DNA of 15,822 nucleotides. Source: JAWWPG01 sp033850885 (lineage in GTDB: Bacteria > Actinomycetota > Actinomycetes > Propionibacteriales > Nocardioidaceae). Positions within the stretch are counted from its first letter, which is position 1. Every line of letters begins with the position of its first letter. The translations under genes were made by a program, and so were the position numbers. Where the stretch lies: assembly GCA_033850885.1 (NCBI GenBank), contig JAWWPG010000053.1, positions 1-15,822 on the forward strand. Reading direction: 5' to 3'. The notes under the pieces are model-generated. The model did not search any database and was not told where the DNA came from. It worked only from the letters and a program-made list of their open reading frames with translations. Shown here piece by piece: positions 6,930 through 13,828 of the stretch.

Positions 6930-6985
6930 AATTGCGGGAAAGTGTGCGGTCGCGGGGGAGCTTGGAGGTGCACCTTCCCGCAATT
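6930..6985. repeat. 11-bp perfect inverted repeat between ffs and tRNA-Ser
   Basis: AATTGCGGGAA (6930-6940) and TTCCCGCAATT (6975-6985) are exact reverse complements separated by 34 bases. The inner edge of the right arm adjoins an 8-bp palindrome, GGTGCACC (6967-6974). There is no T-run, so a simple terminator is unlikely. The left arm lies around the expected -35 of ffs, so a paired protein-binding site is possible. Confidence 0.6.
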
Positions 6986-7057
6986 GTCGGGAGCTAGCCT
7001 CCGGAGCGGGCGCCTACAGGTTCCGCCGCCACAGCGGTTGCGGGTAGCCTCTGCGGC

Positions 7058-7145
7058 GGAGGATTCGCATAGTGGCCTAGTGCGCACGCTTGGAAAGCGT
7101 GTTGAGTGAAAGCTCTCAGGGGTTCGAATCCCCTATCCTCCGCCA
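7058..7145 (+). tRNA. tRNA-Ser (anticodon GGA), CCA encoded
   Basis: Acceptor GGAGGAT pairs with ATCCTCC; discriminator G is at 7142 and CCA at 7143-7145. The anticodon arm CACGC-TTGGAAA-GCGTG gives GGA at 7092-7094, reading UCC/UCU. A long variable arm (around 7100-7117) marks class II serine tRNA, and the T arm AGGGG-TTCGAAT-CCCCT is perfect. The gene closes the core block; everything downstream on the right has accessory character, so it is a natural integration site. Confidence 0.97.
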
Positions 7146-7392
7146 CCCGGAACCGGGCGCTGACCTGGAAAAACGTCAACCGAGGCCGGAACCGCCCTCA
7201 CCTCACGTCAACGCTCTCCACCAGTCTTAGTCTCGGTTCCCAGTCTCAGTTGGCGCTAGAGGCGGTGCTCGCGTCGCCGCTCGCCACCGTGTCGGGCTGA
7301 AGCCCCTATGGCGCGTCCGCCCACTGCCGTTGGGAGCGCCGGCTGTACCTCTCGAGAGCTGCCCCACAAGCGGTGGTTTGACGCTGGTTGGC
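7146..7392. other. Gene-free stretch next to tRNA-Ser
   Basis: No frame on either strand has a believable start, ribosome-binding site or recognisable protein pattern. CCCGGAACCGGG at 7146-7157 is self-complementary, but its 2-base loop and lack of a T-run argue against a terminator. I found no integrase and no second copy of the tRNA 3' end in the window. Confidence 0.5.
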
Positions 7393-7807
7393 CTACCCGT
7401 CCAGCGCCCGGCGTAGGTCGGATTCGCTTCGACGGTCGAGGTCGACGACCGGCGTGTGGCCGGCGCCGTAGACGATGAGGGGTTGCGGTTCGTTGAACTG
7501 CCGTCGCCACCGCGCGGCGTAGGTCCCTTAAGGCCGTGTAGATGCCGATGACGCCGCCCTTGGCTCGATTGAAGAGTGCGACGGTCTTGTGTACGGCGGG
7601 GGACGAAGGAATCAGCGTCCACCACCCCGGCGCCAGGCGCATCCAATTCGCCGCTTCGACGATTCTGGAGGCGCTCCTCCGAGACGTGACCGGGGAGGCG
7701 TGGTTAGTGGCGTCACTTCGGGCGGACGGGTCGCGCCGTGGTCGACCAGAGCGAGTCGAGATCAGGGCGGCTTGCGTTAGGTGTTGCGCGGCCCGCCATC
7801 GATCCAA
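7393..7807 (-). pseudogene. Frame-broken remnant of an unrecognised gene
   Basis: The minus strand carries two protein-like segments in different frames. The C-terminal piece (7527 to the TAG at 7395-7393) reads GTYAARWRRQFNEPQPLIV and then YGAGHTPVVDLDRRSESDL, and is closed upstream by TAA at 7530-7528. The preceding piece, in another frame (about 7690-7530), includes RIVEAANWMRLAPGWWTLIP and ALFNRAKGGVIGIYTALRDL. Joining them needs a frameshift near 7500-7540. The open frame from 7807 overlaps the nucC stop, but its first ~35 residues look like non-coding translation. I do not recognise a family. It follows the CBASS operon on the same strand and could be a decayed accessory gene or older island content. 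Confidence 0.4.
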
Positions 7808-8553
7808 CTCGCGTAGGCGGAGTAGTCGATGGCCGGCGCCGTCCCAAGTCCTTGCAGCCTGCCCAGCAGAGTCAACAGGAAGGACACGAGGGCCCTGTCC
7901 GCGCTGCTGGTGGTGAACTCGTTGGGAGTCCCTCTGTCAACAATCTCGAAGGCACCCTGACCCAGGACGCACCCGAGGTCGAGGCGCCCATCTTCCTCAA
8001 CGTCCGCGAGCGCGTCCTCGAAATACGCGCCAAGGCCCGAGGTCCAGCCGCACGAACCGGCGAGCAGACCGCCGAGTGGGACGAAGTCTTCACGTCCCTC
8101 GTGCGTGCCGCTCGCCCAGGTGAAAGACGATGAGGTGCGCGACAGGCGGCGGACTGAGGCGATCTTGCTCGAAGCATAAAGAACGTAGTCTCTGTTGATC
8201 TCCGGCTTGATTTCGAACACGGCGTACACGCTCTCGGCAGGCACGTAGTTGTGTTCCCCGCGCTCCCAGACTTGCGGCGAGTACTGCCGGTCGTGAATGA
8301 CAGCGTCAATCTGGTGACTGCGCCCACCCGCTGAGTCGACAACAATCGCTTTCGACACCGTGTAGCGATTGGGAAGCCGCTTCCTGAGGAGGTCAAGCCA
8401 GAGGCCTTCGTTCCCATCGCCATGCACGCCAGGATGGCCAGCAAGCTTGCTCGCCTGCAGGTCCCGAGCAAGCACCTCCTCCTGACCCGCAAAGATGCGG
8501 TACAGATCGATGTCGGGCAGATCTCCGGGCCCGGACAGATTCTGCCCCGTCAC
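7777..8553 (-). CDS. nucC: NucC, cyclic-trinucleotide-activated endonuclease (CBASS effector)
   Basis: 258 residues from GTG 8553, whose first bases overlap the cap6 stop (GTGA, 4-nt overlap). The sequence tracks the E. coli NucC pattern as I remember it: SHQIDAVIHDRQYSP, VPAESVYAVFEIK, KIASVRRLSRTS, the LGGLL segment, DGRLDLGCV and a C-terminal AIDYSAYASWI. Active-site residues of the restriction-endonuclease fold are Asp83, Glu114 and Lys116, with the same spacing as Asp73/Glu104/Lys106 of E. coli NucC; Glu49 (GNEGLW) is also conserved. NucC trimers bind cyclic tri-adenylate, pair into hexamers and cut double-stranded DNA to completion, killing the infected cell before phage release. Members may appear under DUF6602 in databases. 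It is the last gene of the operon. Confidence 0.93.
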   Translation of the reverse strand: MTGQNLSGPGDLPDIDLYRIFAGQEEVLARDLQASKLAGHPGVHGDGNEGLWLDLLRKRLPNRYTVSKAIVVDSAGGRSHQIDAVIHDRQYSPQVWERGEHNYVPAESVYAVFEIKPEINRDYVLYASSKIASVRRLSRTSSSFTWASGTHEGREDFVPLGGLLAGSCGWTSGLGAYFEDALADVEEDGRLDLGCVLGQGAFEIVDRGTPNEFTTSSADRALVSFLLTLLGRLQGLGTAPAIDYSAYASWIDGGPRNT

Positions 8554-9479
8554 GACAACACTCCAAAGGGGCGGGTGGGCTCAAACGTCTTGGCGACATC
8601 GATCAGTCCCGGGCCAGTGAGAGGAGCACTTGACGAAAACGCGCGGAGCACCGCGCCCGGCACGAGGCGCTGACGGATATCGGAGTAGGTCGCGCCGTAG
8701 GCACGACCGGCGCGCGGACCCGTGAGTTCGACAAGCGTATCCACGGCAGTCGCCGAGATCCCGAAGCCATCGAGGAGCCCTTCGAGCAAGACGCGACGCT
8801 GCTCGTCACCCGGCCGCTCGAACGTGAAGATCACTGCGGCACGGCGCGTGACAGCCGGATCGAGCGCCTCCAACCGATTGGTGCACATCACCGTGAGCAC
8901 CGGAAGGTTGTCACTGCGCAGACTGTCGATGCCACGAACGAGCGTGTTCACGCCTGCCCGATCCTCGTGGTGCATCTGTGCAAGTTCCCGAGACTGTGCG
9001 AGCGCGTCTGCTTCGTCGATCAGCAGGACCAGACCACGCGACACCCGGCCCTTGCCGTTGCGTGCCTTCGCTCCCGCCGCACGCACTTCGTTGAAAGCCG
9101 CGGTCAGCAGGGAGGTCATCTCACCGACCGCACCCTTACCCCGGGCACTCAAGCTCAAGGGATACAGCGTCACGTCCACCTGCATCGAACGAGCGACGGC
9201 ATCGCCGAAGCTCTCCGCCAGCTCGGTCTTGCCAGTGCCAACGTCGCCTGCGAGCACGATCAGAGGTGTGCGGCGTGCAACCTCCTTGGCGCCGAACGGA
9301 TAACCGTCGTGATGCTGGTTGCTCCAGCGCTCGATCGCTTCGGGATCGATCAGCAGCGAGGCCTCGGCAGTGAGGCGAGCCTTGACGTCGTCGATCCCTA
9401 CGAGTGCTGCAAATCGGGCGTGCGCGTCAGGATCAGGGAACTCCCTGACCTGAGCAAAGAGGTCTGCCTGCCCTACCAC
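8550..9479 (-). CDS. cap6: TRIP13/Pch2-like AAA+ ATPase (Cap6)
   Basis: 309 residues from GTG 9479, overlapping the HORMA gene by 7 bases. Walker A GDVGTGKT is at 78-85, Walker B LLIDEADAL has Asp155 and Glu156, sensor 1 is MCTNRLEALDPA and the arginine-finger region is TRRAA. In type III CBASS the ring-shaped Cap6 unfolds the N-terminus of HORMA, opening it and releasing it from the nucleotidyltransferase, so signalling is switched off without infection. Assignment rests on the AAA+ core plus the fixed neighbourhood (HORMA before, NucC after); the ATPase core alone would not distinguish TRIP13 from other AAA+ families. Confidence 0.9.
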   Translation of the reverse strand: MVGQADLFAQVREFPDPDAHARFAALVGIDDVKARLTAEASLLIDPEAIERWSNQHHDGYPFGAKEVARRTPLIVLAGDVGTGKTELAESFGDAVARSMQVDVTLYPLSLSARGKGAVGEMTSLLTAAFNEVRAAGAKARNGKGRVSRGLVLLIDEADALAQSRELAQMHHEDRAGVNTLVRGIDSLRSDNLPVLTVMCTNRLEALDPAVTRRAAVIFTFERPGDEQRRVLLEGLLDGFGISATAVDTLVELTGPRAGRAYGATYSDIRQRLVPGAVLRAFSSSAPLTGPGLIDVAKTFEPTRPFGVLS

Positions 9480-9979
9480 GGGCGGAACTCATCACGCTGC
9501 AGGAGCACACCGCCAGCGCCGTAGGAACGGTCCTGCACCCAGCGGCCGTTTCCATCGGACGGCGGCTGACCCGATGTGCGATCCACGTTGTGTTTGGCTC
9601 GCTCCTCGTTTCGCTCGGATTCAGACGCGTTCCACCAGCTGGTGTTCGTCCACATGAAATTGAACATGGCGGCCCCAGCGACGTCGCCCTTGGCGTAAAG
9701 GCCTCCTGAACGCCCGCCGTCGAGGTCGCCAGAGGAGTTCACCCGATAGCTCCACGAGACGACGCGCCGATCGTCCGGCGTCTTGAACCCGAACTCGTAG
9801 CGGTCGATGTACTGGCCGGCCAGCATGACCACCAACTCCTCGCGATAGTCGGTGATATCGGAGGCCGTCGGTTGTCCGTAGAAGAGGCGGCACTGATCCA
9901 TATCGGCCGACACCTTCCCGGCCAGCTTGCGCGCGTGCGCGACGGTGAACGTCTCGTTGGTCGTGTAAGAGTAGGTCAT
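9473..9979 (-). CDS. cap7: Bacterial HORMA-domain protein (Cap7), CBASS sensor/activator
   Basis: 168 residues from ATG 9979, two bases after the cdnC stop, with GGAAG well placed; a longer frame from 10018 would start inside cdnC and its extra residues look unrelated. The N-terminus (MTYSYTTNETFTVAHARKLA), DITDYREELVVML, the DRYEFGFKT strand, GDVAGAAMFNFMW and the tail W-x-QDRSYGAGG-x-LQRDEFRPW fit the compact bacterial HORMA families. In characterised systems HORMA closes around a peptide from a phage protein through its C-terminal safety belt and then binds and activates the CD-NTase; Cap6 reverses this. Sequence similarity is subtle, and location between a CD-NTase and a TRIP13-like ATPase strengthens the call. 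Confidence 0.87.
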   Translation of the reverse strand: MTYSYTTNETFTVAHARKLAGKVSADMDQCRLFYGQPTASDITDYREELVVMLAGQYIDRYEFGFKTPDDRRVVSWSYRVNSSGDLDGGRSGGLYAKGDVAGAAMFNFMWTNTSWWNASESERNEERAKHNVDRTSGQPPSDGNGRWVQDRSYGAGGVLLQRDEFRPW

Positions 9980-9981
9980 CG

Positions 9982-10947
9982 TCAGCTTCCAAAGCTCGGG
10001 CCGAGGACGTCGCGCCATGCGGCGACCGCCTCACTCTTGGTCGTCGCAAACTGCGCCTCGCCGATGGCGTCGAGCGCGCGGTGTGCGGCCTCGACGATCG
10101 CCTTGCGGTCGAAGGCCTCATAGTTGATCGCCACGTTGTTGTTCGGGTTCACGGGGTCGAAGATCTCGATGGGCTGGCCCGACGCCGCGGGCAGGTCCGC
10201 CGCCTTGTAGTTGTCGGTGAAGAAGATGCGCTCGCTTAGCTCAGTCTTGACAAGGTAGGTGAAGAAGGCGCGCATCGCCTCGGGGTAGTCGCCAAGGTTG
10301 AGGTCGCCATCGGCGAGGTGCGCCCAGATCAGCTCGATCATGAACGATTTGAAGCGGAAGTCGTCGTCACTGTTCTGACGTTCGGTCCGCCTCCACCATT
10401 TGGTCAGACGGATGAGCTGCTTGAAGTCATCTCCATAGTCGTCCTTGCGTTTGCGGATGAACGCCAAGTGCAGCGAGACGCTCGTGAGGACGCGTTCTCC
10501 GGTGTACTTGCGCACCAGGTAGCCACAGTCGTTTGCATCCCCCTCATGGAGAACAGGAGCGACGTCAACGTCAAGACCGGAGCCCGCGAAGCTGACCTTC
10601 ACGCAGTGATCCTGCGGCTCGAACTGGCTCGGCTTCATGTTGGGGTTCGCGTCGGCCAGGCGATCCGCCAGCCAGGGCAGCAGCTCCTTGTCCTCGACCG
10701 GTGCCGATCCGCTCCGGACGTATACGGCGACGTCGAGGTCGTTGACCGTCTTGAGCGCCGTGCCCTTCGCGACACTGCCGCAGTGCAGCATCTTGACGAG
10801 ATCGAACGCCGGATCGGCTCTGATCTTGGCCTCCAGCCGCTCGCGCAGCCGGTTGACCTGGTCGCGGTAGTCGTCTGCCTTCCCTTTCGGCAGGTTGACC
10901 CGATCCTTCGCGAACTTCTTGATCTCCGCATGTCCGATCTCCGACAC
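9982..10947 (-). CDS. cdnC: CD-NTase cyclic oligonucleotide synthase (CdnC type)
   Basis: 321 residues from GTG 10947, chosen because AAGGAGG lies five bases upstream; a frame open to 10983 has no comparable site. The polymerase-beta-type core is intact: GSVAKGT at 57-63, the metal-binding Asp70 and Asp72 (NDLDVAVY), and the third acidic position in GLDVDVAP (Asp126/Asp128). The N-terminal helix (IGHAEIKKFAKDRVNLP) and the C-terminal helical domain with LIRLTKWWRR and FDPVNPNNNVA match clade C CD-NTases. With HORMA and TRIP13-like partners and a NucC effector, the expected product is cyclic tri-AMP. Start of a tight operon, with gaps or overlaps of no more than 7 bases throughout. Confidence 0.93.
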   Translation of the reverse strand: MSEIGHAEIKKFAKDRVNLPKGKADDYRDQVNRLRERLEAKIRADPAFDLVKMLHCGSVAKGTALKTVNDLDVAVYVRSGSAPVEDKELLPWLADRLADANPNMKPSQFEPQDHCVKVSFAGSGLDVDVAPVLHEGDANDCGYLVRKYTGERVLTSVSLHLAFIRKRKDDYGDDFKQLIRLTKWWRRTERQNSDDDFRFKSFMIELIWAHLADGDLNLGDYPEAMRAFFTYLVKTELSERIFFTDNYKAADLPAASGQPIEIFDPVNPNNNVAINYEAFDRKAIVEAAHRALDAIGEAQFATTKSEAVAAWRDVLGPSFGS

Positions 10948-11156
10948 GCTGTCCTCCTTCTGGATCGCCTGAAAGCGGTCCACACCATCGACTCCTGCGA
11001 GGGCCGGCCGTCGCGTCCCGCCGGCTTACACCCCCTCTCGACGTCGCACCCCGCCCTTCCGTCCGGGACCACGCGTCAGGGACGAAGAGGCGGATTGGAG
11101 CAGGCGCTTGCCGCTAGGGTGGTCGCCGATGTTCGATCTCGGGGAAGGAAACGCTG
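10948..11156. promoter_or_regulatory. Divergent intergenic region between CBASS and the sigma/ATPase operon
   Basis: 209 bases separate the cdnC start (minus) from the PemK-like start (plus), so promoters of both operons should lie here. On the plus strand TAGGGT (11115-11120) is a plausible -10, with a weak TTGGAG (11095-11100) at a short 14-base spacing. The plus-strand first gene has a GGAAGGAA ribosome-binding site just upstream of GTG 11157. I see no clear long palindrome. The presence of a sigma-like gene in the plus operon makes autoregulation from here conceivable. Confidence 0.4.
10953..10959 (-). promoter_or_regulatory. Strong ribosome-binding site of cdnC
   Basis: AAGGAGG on the minus strand, five bases before GTG 10947, fixes the cdnC start and rejects the upstream ATG at 10983. 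Confidence 0.8.
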
Positions 11157-11525
11157 GTGTCGAAGAAGTCGCACGCGACTTACCTCGCCCCGAGCGGACC
11201 GCCGTCACCCCCGTTCCTTCCTGTCGCTGGCGACCTTTACTGGGTCGACACCCTGCTCTATACGGCCTCAGACCCCGCGCCCCGGCGTCCGGCGGTCGTC
11301 GTGGAAGTGCCGGAGCCACTGCACAGCCCGATCCGGATCGCGACACGGACAACCAACCTCGAGGTTCGCGGGGTTCCGCACGCAGCGCAGCCACAATGGG
11401 GACTTGAGGACGGCGTGTTCTCTGACCTGAACCTCGTCAAGAAGAGCGAGTGGTGCAATCCGCGTGTCTCGCTGATCGGGTCGCTCGACACCGACACGAT
11501 GGACGCTGTCAGGGACCGGTTCTGA
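11157..11525 (+). CDS. PemK/MazF-like small protein, possible RNase toxin
   Basis: 122 residues from GTG 11157 behind a GGAAGGAA ribosome-binding site. After a Pro-rich N-terminus (residues 1-23) the pattern is that of the MazF/PemK beta-barrel: AGDLYWVD at 24-31, RRPAVVVEVP at 43-52, IRIATRTT at 59-66, and a C-terminal SLIGSLDTDTMDAV helix like the end of MazF. MazF toxins are mRNA-cleaving RNases. No antitoxin-like gene precedes it; instead the stop overlaps the next start by one base (TGATG), placing it in an operon with the sigma-like gene. It might be an effector, or a non-catalytic barrel used for binding. The fold call is moderate and the activity untested. Confidence 0.6.
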   Translation: MSKKSHATYLAPSGPPSPPFLPVAGDLYWVDTLLYTASDPAPRRPAVVVEVPEPLHSPIRIATRTTNLEVRGVPHAAQPQWGLEDGVFSDLNLVKKSEWCNPRVSLIGSLDTDTMDAVRDRF

Positions 11526-12517
11526 TGACAGCGCGGACAGAACTCTGTGAGGACGGCCAGCTCGGCGCCTTGGGCGCAGAAGCCCTCTACAGGAGCGTGT
11601 TGGTGACCGCTATGGCACACAACTTCCCACCTCCTGCGGGCAGCGACCACTGGGATGAGACTGCTGTCGCCGATGTGGCCCACGACTTCCTGACCGGACC
11701 CAAGGGCCTGGCGCGGCTGACGGAGCTCGCGTTGAGATCTGACGATGAACCCTCGTTCGCACGCCTGCTCGACACGGCGGTGCTGAACCACCTGCGCGAC
11801 GTCGCGCGACGAACCGACCGCGGACGACTGATCCGGCGCATCAAGGAAGTCATGTCCGACGACGAGCGTTTCGCCCGCGCCCAACAGGGACAGGACTGGT
11901 GGCACCTCGTAGACCAGCCGTCAGAGGCCAGCTCGGTTCCGCTGGAAGTCATCGCGCCACAGCTCCGCGACGTGGAGGTCGTGGTTCCGCGCTGGAGCAG
12001 CGAGGAACGCAACGCGCCGGTCGCGGACCGGCGTACGCTCGCCAACCTGCTGTCCGCAGCACTCATCGGCGCCGGCGGCGCGCTGACCGATGCCGACCTC
12101 GCCGAGCTCGTCTCGCGGCGCATCGACACCAGGCGTTCGCCACTCACGACGGAGTTGGAGACCTTGGAGGCGGTCTCGGAGCCGGCGGCGGCGGAGCTCG
12201 CCGCCGTTGACCGCGTGATCGGGCGTGCCCAGGCAGTCGCGATCTTCAACAACCTGAGTGACGTGGCTCGGATCATCTTGACCGTTGCCGACCAGCCCGT
12301 TCGTGAGATCGGCCTCGCCGTGGGGATGGGCAAGTCTCAGGCAGCGGAGCAGCGGCGGCGCCTCTTTGCCGACCTGCGCAATACGCTGGAGGAGTCCGAA
12401 GACGCACTGGCCGTCTTGGAGGAACTCAGTGTGTTGTGCACGATCTGGGTTCGATCACGGACAAGCGGCGCCGGTTCGACGTCTGTAAAGAGACGTGCTG
12501 ACGAAGGTGGTGACTAG
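11525..12517 (+). CDS. Sigma-factor-like DNA-binding protein
   Basis: 330 residues from ATG 11525, one base overlapping the previous stop; the frame extends upstream only inside the previous gene. Residues ~15-110 are helical and resemble sigma region 2 (ALYRSVLVTAMAHNF, TAVADVAHDFL, SFARLLDTAVLNHLRDVARR). Residues ~235-300 look like region 4: a DRVIGRAQAVAIFNNLSDVA lead, then a helix-turn-helix LTVADQPVREIGLAVGMGKS with QAAEQRRRLFADLRNTL as recognition/C-terminal helix. The middle ~120 residues are unassigned. Sigma-70-family proteins direct RNA polymerase to promoters. The region 2 similarity is weak, so a sigma-derived regulator not binding polymerase is possible. The next gene, with an anti-sigma-type zinc motif, supports a sigma/anti-sigma pair. 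Confidence 0.62.
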   Translation: MTARTELCEDGQLGALGAEALYRSVLVTAMAHNFPPPAGSDHWDETAVADVAHDFLTGPKGLARLTELALRSDDEPSFARLLDTAVLNHLRDVARRTDRGRLIRRIKEVMSDDERFARAQQGQDWWHLVDQPSEASSVPLEVIAPQLRDVEVVVPRWSSEERNAPVADRRTLANLLSAALIGAGGALTDADLAELVSRRIDTRRSPLTTELETLEAVSEPAAAELAAVDRVIGRAQAVAIFNNLSDVARIILTVADQPVREIGLAVGMGKSQAAEQRRRLFADLRNTLEESEDALAVLEELSVLCTIWVRSRTSGAGSTSVKRRADEGGD

Positions 12518-12520
12518 TAC

Positions 12521-13828
12521 ATGAGCGACCACCCAACCTCCCACGAACTGTTCGAGGCAGCAGCGCACAACGCAACCAATGCCACAGATCGACACATCGC
12601 GACCTGCGTGAGGTGCCAGGTCTTGATCTCGCGGCTACGCGAGGGCCGGTTGGACCAGGTTGATCCATCGCCTGCAACCCTCTCCGCGCTTTGCGAGGCG
12701 TCGCCGACGGTGAGACTCAGCGCCTCAAGAACAGTCGCTCGAGAGCCCGCCGAAGGAGACGTATGGCGAACCTACGCGCCTGCGTCACTCCTGGTTTGGG
12801 TCCGAAGAATCGTTGACGACGACACCGTCGAGGCGATACCTCTGACCCTCGATTCAGATATTGCAGACGACATGTCGCTCGTAGTCGGCCCAGAGGACAC
12901 CCCCTGGGGATGCGAAGCCGTGCTGATCCTCGACTACCGCACCCATGTCCACCTCGGCGCGCTAGCAGAAAGGGTCGGAGCTCTTGACGCGGCGGCGGAC
13001 GTGCAACTCATGCTTGGCGATGACACCGAGCTCAGCGTGGGCCGCGTTGGTGCGCCGATTCTTGACCCGAACGACCAACGGGTCGAGTACCGAGAGAAAC
13101 TGCGCTTCGAGCTCAGCAACTACGCGCCAAGCATCTGGGCCGAGAGCCATCCTGCGACTCCGGACTACTGGGAAGTGCCTCGGGACGAGCTGAGCCTGCG
13201 GCTCGACGGGATCGCATTCGTCGAATGGTCCGGGTTCGCGCGGGTAGTCGCCCCCGGCATTGAGTTGGTCCCTTGCCTCAAGTGTGCGTACCTGGATTCG
13301 GTGGTGCTCGTCTGCCGGCTCAGTGATCCGGCCTTCCTGGCCTCCACCGAGCGAGTCGTCGATGCCTGCCGAAGCATGGTCGCCGAGGATGATGACGCGG
13401 ACGCAGTGGCGGTCTTTGCCGCCGACGCGCGGCAAGAGGCGATCGTCATTCGACGTGCCGACATGCGGAGCGCGCTAGGACTTCCAAGCGGAGTTTCGGT
13501 CGAACCGGGACCGTACCTGAGTGAATTACCGCTAGTAGACATCTTGTTCAAGCATTTCGACCGTTACGCTTTCGCGATCTCGTGGTCGGCGAATGACGAG
13601 ATGCCAGATGTTCGACAGCGAGACCTCGGGGTGCTCGCTTCAGAGCAGGTGCGCACATCTGCCGAGACTGTTGCGGCGAAAGGCCGCGCGGCGCACCAAC
13701 TCGCGAAGCAGGTCGGCTACGGCAAGGCTGTCGACGACTTGGGCTCTGTCGAGGCCTTCGTTCTCCAAGCGGCGCGCGGCGACATCGAGGCTGCACTTCG
13801 AGGCCTGATCGAGGACGAAGAGCGATGA
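12521..13828 (+). CDS. Soluble protein with N-terminal anti-sigma-type zinc motif, otherwise unrecognised
   Basis: 435 residues from ATG 12521, three bases after the sigma-like stop (TAG-TAC-ATG). His25-x3-Cys29-x2-Cys32 (RHIATCVRCQ), in a helical N-terminus, matches the HX3CX2C signature of ZAS/zf-HC2 anti-sigma factors, which clamp sigma factors and are often redox-sensitive. Residues ~75-165 (EGDVWRTY, LLVWVRRI, VEAIPLTLD, WGCEAVLIL) are rich in beta strands and somewhat recall the barrel found in PemK-like proteins; this is a weak impression. The remainder is acidic, without motifs I recognise, and ends in a helical region. No membrane segment is present, unlike many anti-sigma factors, so it should sense a cytosolic signal. 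Its stop overlaps the ATPase start by 4 bases (ATGA). Confidence 0.55.
   Translation: MSDHPTSHELFEAAAHNATNATDRHIATCVRCQVLISRLREGRLDQVDPSPATLSALCEASPTVRLSASRTVAREPAEGDVWRTYAPASLLVWVRRIVDDDTVEAIPLTLDSDIADDMSLVVGPEDTPWGCEAVLILDYRTHVHLGALAERVGALDAAADVQLMLGDDTELSVGRVGAPILDPNDQRVEYREKLRFELSNYAPSIWAESHPATPDYWEVPRDELSLRLDGIAFVEWSGFARVVAPGIELVPCLKCAYLDSVVLVCRLSDPAFLASTERVVDACRSMVAEDDDADAVAVFAADARQEAIVIRRADMRSALGLPSGVSVEPGPYLSELPLVDILFKHFDRYAFAISWSANDEMPDVRQRDLGVLASEQVRTSAETVAAKGRAAHQLAKQVGYGKAVDDLGSVEAFVLQAARGDIEAALRGLIEDEER

Noticed and set aside
6693..6983. N-terminal extension of DnaX to 6983
   Set aside because: It would run through the SRP RNA gene; DnaX homology begins at DAPLALYRRYRP and GTG 6692 has a spaced AAGG.
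7146..7157. CCCGGAACCGGG as a tRNA terminator
   Set aside because: The loop would be two bases and no T-run follows.
7542..7916. Plus-strand open frame between tRNA-Ser and nucC
   Set aside because: Overlaps the 3' end of nucC; no ribosome-binding site and no family pattern, while the opposite strand shows more protein-like segments.
7777..8553. Novel CBASS effector nuclease replacing NucC
   Set aside because: Conserved blocks (QIDAVIHDRQYSP, PAESVYAVFEIK, VRRLSRTS, DGRLDLGCV) and the active-site spacing identify it as NucC itself.
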